Positions 1-5,652 of a DNA stretch of 7,444 bases are shown piece after piece. The notes under the pieces are model-generated. The model was not told where the DNA came from. It searched no databases and was given only the letters and a program-made list of their open reading frames with translations. The translations under genes were made by a program, and so were the position numbers. Location of the stretch: the NCBI GenBank assembly GCA_002684875.1, contig NYVY01000014.1, forward strand, positions 3,051 through 10,494, written 5' to 3'. This stretch comes from Pseudomonadota bacterium. Its GTDB lineage: Bacteria; Pseudomonadota; Gammaproteobacteria; Burkholderiales; Burkholderiaceae_A. The number at the start of each line of letters is the position of its first letter. The first letter of the stretch is position 1.

Positions 1-25
1 GGTATTAGTATTTTTCTTTATAACA

Positions 26-50
26 GGCGCTGGGCGCCGCTTATTTTTTT
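26..50 (+). terminator. Candidate rho-independent terminator of an upstream gene
   Basis: A perfect five-base-pair GC stem (GGCGC, loop TGG, GCGCC, at 26-38) is followed after three bases by TATTTTTTT (42-50). The stem is strikingly GC-rich for this AT-rich window, and the T-run lies only on the plus-strand exit side, so it would end a transcript entering from the left. Bases 1-25 are too few to identify that gene. The stem is short and the T-run slightly offset, so termination is plausible but not certain. Confidence 0.45.
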
Positions 51-124
51 AGGGTATGACAAATTTATATTTTTATAGTGTAATGGATTAGTTTTCATTA
101 GGTTTTCCGCCTTTGCTTTAACTA

Positions 125-440
125 GGGTAATTTTACGAAAAATAATGATAGACCTATGCATTTTCACCCCGTTCTATCAAAGGAAAAGTTACAAAGTCCA
201 TTCCTGTGTTTGTTGAATTCAACAAAGTTTAGACTCGCCAGAGTGGAAAAGAAATGGCTTTGTGAGAATGATACAAACCCCCAATTTCACGGGGAGAAGG
301 GTTCGATTGAAATTAAACCAATTTCGTAGGAAACAGTCTTATGGGAACTGAGTTATTGAAAGGAAACTAACCCATCTCGGTAGAGAATTTCCAAAAATGG
401 CCTAACGAAATATTTTTAGATAGGGTTTGTGTAAAATAAT
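125..440 (+). pseudogene. msrP: Probable remnant of msrP (methionine-sulfoxide reductase catalytic subunit), C-terminal third, many frameshifts
   Basis: No frame is open here. Read across frames by eye, residues appear in the order expected from the MsrP C-terminal region. These are V..LR..D..MH..P at about 128-170 (family YVEGLR-DEAMHP), V-R-L-A at about 226-239 (family PVRL), W-K-x-x-G-F at 244-261 (family PWKYGF), G-S-I-x-I near 299-313 (family K-S-I-V-K-I) and W-E-L at 340-348 (family W-[NE]-[ML]). N-P and R-stop follow near 369-382 (family NVNP...HPRW). Known family role: MsrP is the periplasmic molybdopterin enzyme that reduces methionine sulfoxide in proteins, and its gene normally sits just upstream of msrQ, as here. 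At least four frame changes and several stops make it non-functional. The N-terminal two thirds, including the cofactor-binding cysteine region, is not visible, and I recognise nothing in 51-124. By-eye alignment across frames is prone to over-reading, so the call remains moderate. Confidence 0.52.
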
Positions 441-1016
441 TTGAAGTTAAAAGTTATATTGTTCATTCATTGTTTGATCCCCATTATTGAATTGATTTAC
501 TTAGTTCAGGTTCAACAGTTGGGGGCAAATCCGCAAGAATTCATTTTAAGGCACCTAGGAATATGGTCTTTAGTCCTTTTGTTCGTATCATATTCTACAA
601 GTTTAGTGAGTTTATACGGGGTTAAAAGTGTTATGAATTGTCGCCGAATGTTTGGTCTATTTTCATTCTTTTATATTAGTTGTCACTTTTTAGCTTTTAT
701 CGCATTTGAACATTCCTTTGTGATGAGAGATTTTGTTCTAGATGTTTTTAACAGGCCTTTTGTGTTTTTTGGAACTTTAGCAGCATTGTTAACTGTGCCT
801 TTAGCTCTCACTTCTAACAATCTTAGTTTGAGGCTTTTAAGAGGTATATGGAAGAAAATTCATTCCTTAATAAATTTAATAATAATATTTGCACTTACAC
901 ATTATTATTTTCATAAAAGTGCAAAAAATGATTTTTTTTGGCCAGTGGCTTTGACCATTTTATTGTTGTTAATTTTCTTTTTAAAAAAGAAAAGATTTTT
1001 CGTTAAAGGTGTTTAA
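441..1016 (+). CDS. msrQ: MsrQ, haem-binding membrane subunit of the MsrPQ methionine-sulfoxide reductase
   Basis: A 191-residue, strongly hydrophobic inner-membrane protein of the ferric-reductase-like family, formerly YedZ. MsrQ takes electrons from the cytoplasmic or quinone side through b haem and passes them to periplasmic MsrP. Visible family marks are LGANPQEFI near 27-35, G-I-W at 40-42, RR at 68-69 before a helix with H82, and NRPF at 104-107. PLALTSN follows at 120-126, W137 with H141, and H154-Y-Y. H82, H141 and H154 correspond to the conserved haem-ligand histidines. The start must be a weak codon: TAA lies in frame at 432, so TTG at 441 is the first choice. It has no convincing ribosome site, since AGGG at 422-425 is about 15 bases away. 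E. coli MsrQ is about 20 residues longer. The reading frame is intact, but the partner gene upstream looks destroyed (125-440), so expression and function are uncertain. Confidence 0.85.
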   Translation: MKLKVILFIHCLIPIIELIYLVQVQQLGANPQEFILRHLGIWSLVLLFVSYSTSLVSLYGVKSVMNCRRMFGLFSFFYISCHFLAFIAFEHSFVMRDFVLDVFNRPFVFFGTLAALLTVPLALTSNNLSLRLLRGIWKKIHSLINLIIIFALTHYYFHKSAKNDFFWPVALTILLLLIFFLKKKRFFVKGV

Positions 1017-1033
1017 AGAAATTTAAAAAAAAT

Positions 1034-1090
1034 CGGCGGGTATCTCATGATCGCTCCAAGAGGGTCCGAAACCCTAAATTCTGTGTCATA
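1034..1090 (+). pseudogene. Possible decayed tRNA-Pro remnant
   Basis: Bases 1034-1042 (CGGCGGGTA) resemble the 5' end of a bacterial tRNA-Pro. TGATCGCTC (1048-1056) resembles its D arm TGGTAGCGC, and CCAAGAGGGTC (1056-1066) resembles the 3' side of the anticodon stem plus variable loop. CGAAACC (1067-1073) is like the second half of the T loop. The 5' half of the anticodon arm and half of the T arm would be missing, and the acceptor ends do not pair, so no tRNA could form. A perfect five-base-pair hairpin (AGGGT/ACCCT, 1061-1075) also lies here, without a T-run. The resemblance is judged from memory of tRNA-Pro sequences and may be chance. Confidence 0.25.
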
Positions 1091-1132
1091 AATCAAGCAC
1101 TTTAGCAGAATGAACTGCAATCCGAGAGTAGT

Positions 1133-2116
1133 TTATTTTTTTCTAGATGTGACAAACTCTAAAAGCCGTTTTAATTGTTCTTTTGATTTTCCATCAGAGA
1201 AACTTAGTAAACATTTTTCAGCTTTCGAGATTTCATTAAAAGCTTTTTTTTGAGTATAGCTAATTGCATCGGAGGATCTTACTAACTTTACTATTTCTTC
1301 AAAAGTTGTATCTTCAGGATATTTTATTGCGCTAGTTAACAATTCTTTTGTTTCTGAATCGCCAATTGCCATTAATCGAATTAATGGTAACGTTGCTTTC
1401 CCCTCTTTTAGATCATCGCCTAATTTTTTCCCTATGTCCGCCTCGGTTCCGTTGTAGTCCAATAAGTCATCTGTTAGCTGGAAAGCTACACCAATATGCC
1501 CACCAAATTTTTTGCAGTCATTCACAATTTTTTTTGGTTGAGAAGAGAGAATTCCAGGTACTGCGCAAGCGGCTTGAAATAACATAGCAGTTTTATAATT
1601 TACCACCGTAAAGTATTCTGCTTCTGTAAGTTTTGGGTTATTACAGTTCATTAATTGCAACACCTCTCCTTCAGCAATTTTATTGGTTGTATCTGCCATC
1701 ATTCGCATTATTTCTGTAGAGTTAACTTCATTCATGATTTGAAATGCCCTAGAGTACAAAAAATCTCCAGCCAAAATGCTCGCAGAATTTCCAAATACTG
1801 AGTTCGCAGTAGCTTGATTTCTTCTTAGCTGTGAATTATCCACAACATCGTCATGCAAAAGAGTTGCCGTATGTATGTATTCAATCGCTACTGCCATTTT
1901 TAAAGTCTTCTCAGCAACTTCAGTCACATCATCACAAAATATTTCATTAAAATAGAGTGTCAAAAGAGGTCTTAGCCGTTTCCCTCCACTATTTACGATG
2001 TAATTTGAAACTTGGTTAATAAGTGTCACCTCGCTTGATAGGTAAGCTTTTGCTAGCCGATTTAACTGAGCAATTTGAGGCTCTAGATGTCTAGTTAAAG
2101 TAGTGTATTCGTCCAT
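1133..2116 (-). CDS. ispB: Octaprenyl (long-chain polyprenyl) diphosphate synthase
   Basis: A 327-residue trans-isoprenyl diphosphate synthase that adds isopentenyl diphosphate units to farnesyl diphosphate to make the ubiquinone side chain. Visible marks are GGKRLRP at 44-50, the first aspartate-rich motif DDVVD at 89-93 after IHTATLLH, GEVLQLMN at 150-157, and the second motif DDLLD at 216-220. Small A84, five residues before the first motif, fits a long-chain product, and the flank matches E. coli IspB (323 residues). The exact chain length cannot be read from sequence. The start at 2116 gives the family's usual N-terminal length. An in-frame ATG at 2146 would add ten residues and has only a weak purine-rich site. 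The gene is divergent from rplU. A possible minus-strand -10 (GATAAT, 2187-2182) overlaps the rplU -10 but lacks a good -35. No terminator is evident after its stop. Confidence 0.93.
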   Translation of the reverse strand: MDEYTTLTRHLEPQIAQLNRLAKAYLSSEVTLINQVSNYIVNSGGKRLRPLLTLYFNEIFCDDVTEVAEKTLKMAVAIEYIHTATLLHDDVVDNSQLRRNQATANSVFGNSASILAGDFLYSRAFQIMNEVNSTEIMRMMADTTNKIAEGEVLQLMNCNNPKLTEAEYFTVVNYKTAMLFQAACAVPGILSSQPKKIVNDCKKFGGHIGVAFQLTDDLLDYNGTEADIGKKLGDDLKEGKATLPLIRLMAIGDSETKELLTSAIKYPEDTTFEEIVKLVRSSDAISYTQKKAFNEISKAEKCLLSFSDGKSKEQLKRLLEFVTSRKK

Positions 2117-2156
2117 AGTAGTGTTAATAATCCACAAACATATCATTGCATACTTC

Positions 2157-2186
2157 TTGACCTTTTTGTGTCTTTGCCTATATTAT
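2157..2186 (+). promoter_or_regulatory. Sigma70-type promoter for rplU-rpmA(-obgE-proB)
   Basis: TTGACC (2157-2162) matches the -35 consensus at five of six bases. The -10 is either TATATT (2179-2184, 16-base spacer) or TATTAT (2181-2186, 18-base spacer). Transcription would start near 2192, giving a leader of about 25 bases, too short for an L21/L20-type leader structure. This is the best promoter-like pair in the window and lies in the 100-base ispB-rplU divergent gap. Confidence 0.65.
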
Positions 2187-2216
2187 CTAAAGCTACGATT
2201 ATTTAAATAAAGAAAA

Positions 2217-2537
2217 ATGTACGCTATTATAAAAACAGGTGGGAAACAGTACCGAGTGCAAGCAGGTGACAAACTTAGGATTGAAAAAGTACCCCAAAAT
2301 GTTGGGGACGAGGTAATAATCAAGGATGTTTTAATGACAGTCAATGAAGATGGTGAGGGAAAGAGCGTCGCCGTCGGTAATCCTTTCCTAGAAGGCGTTA
2401 CGGTGAAAGCCAAAGTCGTCGACGAGGGTAGAAGTGATAAGGTGGAAATTCTCAAGTTTAAAAGAAGAAAGCATTCCATGAAATCAATGGGTCACCGGCA
2501 GTCCTACACTGAGGTGCAAATCGATTCAATTTCTTAG
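2217..2537 (+). CDS. rplU: 50S ribosomal protein L21
   Basis: A 106-residue protein, against a usual bacterial length of about 103. L21 binds 23S rRNA in the large subunit. The sequence opens with the family hallmark [14 protein letters not shown] and carries GDxLxIEK near 18-24, VGNPFLEG near 58-65 and the basic stretch [16 protein letters not shown] near 81-96 before the terminal YTEVQI. The ATG is fixed by this N-terminus. The ribosome site is weak: only AAAGAAAA precedes it. It is first gene of the run rplU-rpmA-obgE-proB, with eight bases before rpmA, and sits downstream of the promoter at 2157-2186. The rplU-rpmA pair is almost universal, so the call is secure. Confidence 0.97.
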   Translation: MYAIIKTGGKQYRVQAGDKLRIEKVPQNVGDEVIIKDVLMTVNEDGEGKSVAVGNPFLEGVTVKAKVVDEGRSDKVEILKFKRRKHSMKSMGHRQSYTEVQIDSIS

Positions 2538-2540
2538 GGA
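2536..2540 (+). promoter_or_regulatory. rpmA ribosome binding site overlapping the rplU stop codon
   Basis: AGGGA lies five bases before the rpmA ATG and includes the last two bases of the rplU TAG stop. Ribosomes ending rplU therefore stop on the site, which fits coupled translation of L21 and L27. Confidence 0.75.
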
Positions 2541-2545
2541 ATAAT

Positions 2546-2812
2546 ATGGCACACAAAAAAGGCGGTGGTTCGACTAGAAACGGAAGAGACTCTGAATCAA
2601 AAAGACTTGGGGTAAAAAAGTTTGGTGGAGAGGTAGTATCTCCAGGTAATATAATTGTTCGACAGAGGGGCACGAAATTCCACCCTGGAAAAAATGTTTC
2701 AATGGGTAAAGACCATACGATCTTTTCGTTAATCGTCGGTAGCGTCGTTTTTTCACAAAGAGGACCTCTCAACAGGACGGTTATTGACGTTCTTTCGGAA
2801 GCTGTTGAATAG
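2546..2812 (+). CDS. rpmA: 50S ribosomal protein L27
   Basis: An 88-residue protein, against a usual length of about 85. The flexible N-terminus of L27 reaches toward the peptidyl-transferase centre. The family signature is clear: MAHKK with a glycine-rich stretch, then STRNGRDS at 9-16, [11 protein letters not shown] near 19-29, [13 protein letters not shown] near 36-48, and GKDHTIF near 54-60. It starts directly at MAHKK, so it lacks the cleaved N-terminal extension found in Firmicutes. The last third (after DHTIF) is more divergent than the rest and ends with a short acidic tail. A gap of 60 bases, with no clear hairpin, precedes obgE. Confidence 0.96.
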   Translation: MAHKKGGGSTRNGRDSESKRLGVKKFGGEVVSPGNIIVRQRGTKFHPGKNVSMGKDHTIFSLIVGSVVFSQRGPLNRTVIDVLSEAVE

Positions 2813-2872
2813 TCCTTTTCCCTGTAAAATTTTATTGCCTGCTGACATATAAAAATTAGTGGTAGTATTTAT

Positions 2873-3943
2873 ATGAAATTTATAGATGAGGCTGAAATAA
2901 AGGTAAAAGCAGGCAATGGCGGGAACGGAGTTGCGGCTTTCCGTAGGGAAAAATTTGTTCCGAAAGGTGGGCCATCTGGTGGAGATGGCGGTGAGGGCGG
3001 TTCAGTCTACGGCGTAGTTGATTCAAGATTAAATACCTTATTGAATTATAGATATACAAAACTATATAAAGCTGAATCGGGTGGTCATGGTAGTGGAAGG
3101 GATCGGTTCGGAAAAAACGGACAGGATCTTGTCCTTAAATTTCCAGCTGGAACTCTAATTTTTGAAAAACACTCGGGAAGAATGCTAGCAGACCTAAAAG
3201 AAGATGGTAGTAGGGTGCTTTTGGCTTTAGGAGGGAAAGGTGGTCTTGGTAATATTAGGTTTAAGTCTAGTATAAATAGAACTCCTAGGCAGTTTACCTT
3301 AGGTGAAGAAGGAATAACTAAAGACTTACGGTTAGAATTAAAAGTTTTGGCTGATGTTGGATTACTAGGTTTTCCGAATAGCGGAAAGTCGACTTACATT
3401 AGAAAAGTAAGCGCAGCAACGCCGAAAGTAGCAGACTATCCGTTTACTACTCTCTCTCCAAATCTAGGTGTTTTGGATTTAAATTACTTTCATGGAGAAA
3501 TTGTAATAGCGGATGTTCCGGGCATTATAAAGAATGCTAGTTCAGGCGCGGGAATGGGTCTGAAATTTTTGAAGCACATACAAAGAACGAGATTGCTGTT
3601 GCATTTAGTAGATGTATCCACAGATAACAACTCGGAATTACATGACTATGTAAAACGTTTCAACTATGTTGTTGAATCTATTCGTAAGGACGTTTCAATT
3701 ATCGAAAAAGAGCTTCTTAATTTTGATAAGCGTTTAAGTTTCAAACAAAGGTGGATAGTTTTTAATAAGATAGACTTGTTACCAACTAAAACAAAAATCA
3801 AATTAAAAAAAATGTTTTTAGATATTTATGATCAGCCAGTTTATTTTATTTCCGGTGTAACCGGAGAAGGGATAGATATGTTGTCAGATGACATTGCTTC
3901 TTGGTTTAGGGCCGAAGGTTTTCAAAATGAATTATCAGAATAA
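2873..3943 (+). CDS. obgE: GTPase Obg/CgtA, 50S subunit assembly factor
   Basis: A 356-residue Obg-family GTPase that acts in late assembly of the large ribosomal subunit and in stress signalling. Residues 1 to about 158 form the glycine-rich Obg fold (AGNGGNG near 13-19, GGPSGGDGGEGG near 32-43). The G domain follows: G1 GFPNSGKST 166-174, switch DYPFTTLSPNLG near 188-199, G3 DVPGI 214-218, G4 NKID 298-301, G5 SGVTGEG 327-333. All nucleotide-binding motifs are intact. It is shorter than E. coli ObgE (390 residues): the chain ends about 20 residues after G5 and lacks the long acidic tail. The ATG is fixed by MKFIDEA. No strong ribosome site is visible, only GTGGTAG about ten bases upstream. 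It lies between rpmA and proB, probably cotranscribed with both. Confidence 0.97.
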   Translation: MKFIDEAEIKVKAGNGGNGVAAFRREKFVPKGGPSGGDGGEGGSVYGVVDSRLNTLLNYRYTKLYKAESGGHGSGRDRFGKNGQDLVLKFPAGTLIFEKHSGRMLADLKEDGSRVLLALGGKGGLGNIRFKSSINRTPRQFTLGEEGITKDLRLELKVLADVGLLGFPNSGKSTYIRKVSAATPKVADYPFTTLSPNLGVLDLNYFHGEIVIADVPGIIKNASSGAGMGLKFLKHIQRTRLLLHLVDVSTDNNSELHDYVKRFNYVVESIRKDVSIIEKELLNFDKRLSFKQRWIVFNKIDLLPTKTKIKLKKMFLDIYDQPVYFISGVTGEGIDMLSDDIASWFRAEGFQNELSE

Positions 3944-3960
3944 AATAAAAAAGGGAATTA

Positions 3961-5157
3961 TTGAACGAAGCAAATAAAAAATTTAGTTTAAAAGCAGGTT
4001 CAAAATTGGTGGTTAAGATCGGAACCTCAGTCATTACAAATAATGGGGAAAGCATATCTAATGGTATTTTAAAACGTATTGCTTCTCAAATTAGATTCTT
4101 ACATGTCAAGGGAGTCAGGGTAATACTTGTTTCTAGTGGCGCCATTGCCGCAGGTGTTTTTAAAATTGGGTGGAGAAAACGACCAAAAAAAATTTCCAAA
4201 TTACAGGCAGCCGCAGCAGTTGGTCAGGTAAATTTAATCAAAGCCTATGAAACAGAGTTTGGTATTAATGGTTTGAAAACAGCACAAATCTTAATTACAA
4301 AGGAAGATTTTACAACGCGAAAACGATTTTTAAATTCCCAAGCAACTTTAAATACTTTGCTTGAGGAAAGAATTATTGTCATAGTCAACGAAAATGATAC
4401 AGTTGCCACCGATGAAATAAAGCTAGGAGATAATGACACGTTGGCCGCTCAAATTTCTTCTCTTATTTCGGCCGACCTTTTTGTCATATTGACTGACCAA
4501 AATGGGCTTTATACGGAAAATCCGATATTTTCGAAAGATGCAAAGCTAATCGAAAATGTTGACCTTTCAATGGGTATGAGTGCATTTTTAGCAACCGAGT
4601 CTCATTCAACATTTGGTACTGGTGGAATGCAAACCAAAATAAAGGCTGCTGATATTTCAGCACAAGCGGGGGTACCAATCATAATAGCTAACGGCTTTTG
4701 TGACGACATTCTAATAAAGGTCTACCAAGGATACAAGGTTGGAACGAGAGTTTTTTCAACTGATAAAAACAAAACGATCAGTTTAAAAAAACGATGGATT
4801 GCCAATCATGGACTTTTAAATGGAGCTATTGTTCTCGATGCAGGAGCCGTGCATGCATTAATTAAATTAGGAAAATCACTTTTACCGATTGGTATACTTA
4901 AGGTATCAGGTGATTTTGACAGGGGCGATTTGATTTCTTGTTTGTCTGAAGAGGGGGTGGAAATTGCTAGAGGCCTAAGTAATTATTCCTCTAAAGAGTG
5001 TTCTAAAATTAAAGGGGTTTTGTCAGAAGAAATAGAAAAAATTTTAGGTTACTTTGAAGAGTCGGAGATTATTCACAGAGATAATTTGAATTTAACCTTA
5101 TCGAGTGCGGAAGAAGAAAAGATAAAGGGAGCTAATTCCAATAACGCTGACGTGTAA
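3961..5157 (+). CDS. proB: Glutamate 5-kinase with C-terminal PUA domain
   Basis: A 398-residue cytoplasmic kinase that phosphorylates the side-chain carboxylate of glutamate, the first and usually proline-inhibited step of proline synthesis. The amino-acid-kinase domain shows KIGTS at 19-23, SSGAIAAG from 58, NEND at 143-146, GDND at 156-159, TDQNGLYT near 178-185 and GTGGMQTK at 219-226. The PUA domain follows from about 275, with RGD and GLSNYSS near its end. The TTG start at 3961 is supported by AGGGA five bases or so upstream and by the N-terminal length. The family's usual end (E. coli: HRDDMITR) corresponds to HRDN at 372-375. About 18-20 extra residues, acidic then asparagine-rich, follow and lie antisense to the conserved end of rppH. 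It begins 17 bases after obgE. proA is not in the window. Confidence 0.95.
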   Translation: MNEANKKFSLKAGSKLVVKIGTSVITNNGESISNGILKRIASQIRFLHVKGVRVILVSSGAIAAGVFKIGWRKRPKKISKLQAAAAVGQVNLIKAYETEFGINGLKTAQILITKEDFTTRKRFLNSQATLNTLLEERIIVIVNENDTVATDEIKLGDNDTLAAQISSLISADLFVILTDQNGLYTENPIFSKDAKLIENVDLSMGMSAFLATESHSTFGTGGMQTKIKAADISAQAGVPIIIANGFCDDILIKVYQGYKVGTRVFSTDKNKTISLKKRWIANHGLLNGAIVLDAGAVHALIKLGKSLLPIGILKVSGDFDRGDLISCLSEEGVEIARGLSNYSSKECSKIKGVLSEEIEKILGYFEESEIIHRDNLNLTLSSAEEEKIKGANSNNADV

Positions 5158-5585
5158 ACTTTCTTTTTGAAATCTACCACTAATTTGGGAGGCTCAGCAT
5201 AATCGATCCACATCCAAGAATCAAATTCCGCTCCATTTTCTTCAGGAAAGTCTATATTTTCAATTTTTCCCTCAAACTTTAATAGAAACCAAATTTGTTT
5301 TTGTCCCTTGTAGACCTTTCTATTTTCTAGTTTAATAAAAGAACTAGGGACGTCGTAATATAACCAATCGTCCGTCCTCCCTAAAATTCTGACATACTGT
5401 CTCGTTATCCCTGTTTCTTCTTTAAGTTCCCTAAACATCGCTTGTTCTGCTTTTTCCCCTTTCTTTATTCCGCCTTGGGGAAATTGCCAAGCGTCTTTTT
5501 TGGTGCGTTTGGCCCAAAAAACTTGATTTTTGTCATTTATAATAACTATGCCGACATTTAATCTGTAACCACCGGAATCCAGCAT
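5073..5585 (-). CDS. rppH: RNA pyrophosphohydrolase (Nudix family)
   Basis: A 170-residue enzyme that removes pyrophosphate from the 5' triphosphate of mRNA, exposing it to RNase E. The Nudix box is complete at 38-60: G38, E44, R52-E53, E56-E57, G59, after the family flank WQFPQGGI. I chose the ATG at 5585 because MLD followed by GYRxNVGI is the canonical RppH N-terminus. An in-frame ATG at 5624 would add 13 residues unlike the family. A possible minus-strand promoter (TTGTCT at 5632-5627, TAATAT at 5611-5606, 15-base spacer) lies between the two ATGs and would favour the shorter form. Neither start has a clear ribosome site. The conserved body ends near VYTSALLELAPFIF (143-156). The last 14 residues run on through the proB coding end, giving an 85-base tail-to-tail overlap. 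Confidence 0.93.
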   Translation of the reverse strand: MLDSGGYRLNVGIVIINDKNQVFWAKRTKKDAWQFPQGGIKKGEKAEQAMFRELKEETGITRQYVRILGRTDDWLYYDVPSSFIKLENRKVYKGQKQIWFLLKFEGKIENIDFPEENGAEFDSWMWIDYAEPPKLVVDFKKKVYTSALLELAPFIFSSSALDKVKFKLSL

Positions 5586-5640
5586 TTTATCATTTACTTG
5601 TCTTAATATTAAAGAGTAATTCATTTAGACAAAAAAAGTT

Positions 5641-5644
5641 AGGA
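5641..5644 (+). promoter_or_regulatory. proS ribosome binding site, decides the start
   Basis: AGGA sits eight bases before ATG 5653. It is only two bases before the in-frame TTG at 5647, too close to serve it. This supports ATG 5653 as the proS start. Confidence 0.7.
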
Positions 5645-5652
5645 AATTGTGC

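Noticed and set aside
1..78. Two plus-strand frames open from the window edge (stops at 48-50 and 76-78), each hydrophobic and conceivable as a membrane protein C-terminus.
   Set aside because: Both are short, T-rich and indistinguishable from chance. The GC hairpin with T-run at 26-50 explains the region better.
164..330. A frame of about 56 codons from an ATG inside the msrP-like region.
   Set aside because: It has no ribosome site and no resemblance to any protein in its own frame beyond the short GSIxI stretch. It is better read as part of the remnant than as a small gene.
1105..1130. A segment resembling the anticodon arm of tRNA-Cys (GAACTGCAATCCG) and a four-base-pair hairpin GCAG/CTGC.
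   Set aside because: The match is about 13 bases, and no acceptor, D or T arm is found around it. The hairpin is too weak and too far from the T-run at 1136-1142 to be a terminator.
2183..2479. Minus-strand open frame of 98 codons over rplU, and similar frames over rpmA, ispB, proB and proS.
   Set aside because: They are shadows of well-recognised genes on the other strand, without ribosome sites or family features.
2813..2872. A promoter-like CTGACA or TTGCCT with TATAAA before obgE.
   Set aside because: Spacings are wrong: about 7 bases, or a -10 lying on the start codon. obgE is more simply expressed from the rplU promoter.
5647..5652. TTG at 5647 as the start of proS.
   Set aside because: It lies two bases after the ribosome site and adds only M-C before the canonical MKA start. 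ATG 5653 has proper spacing.
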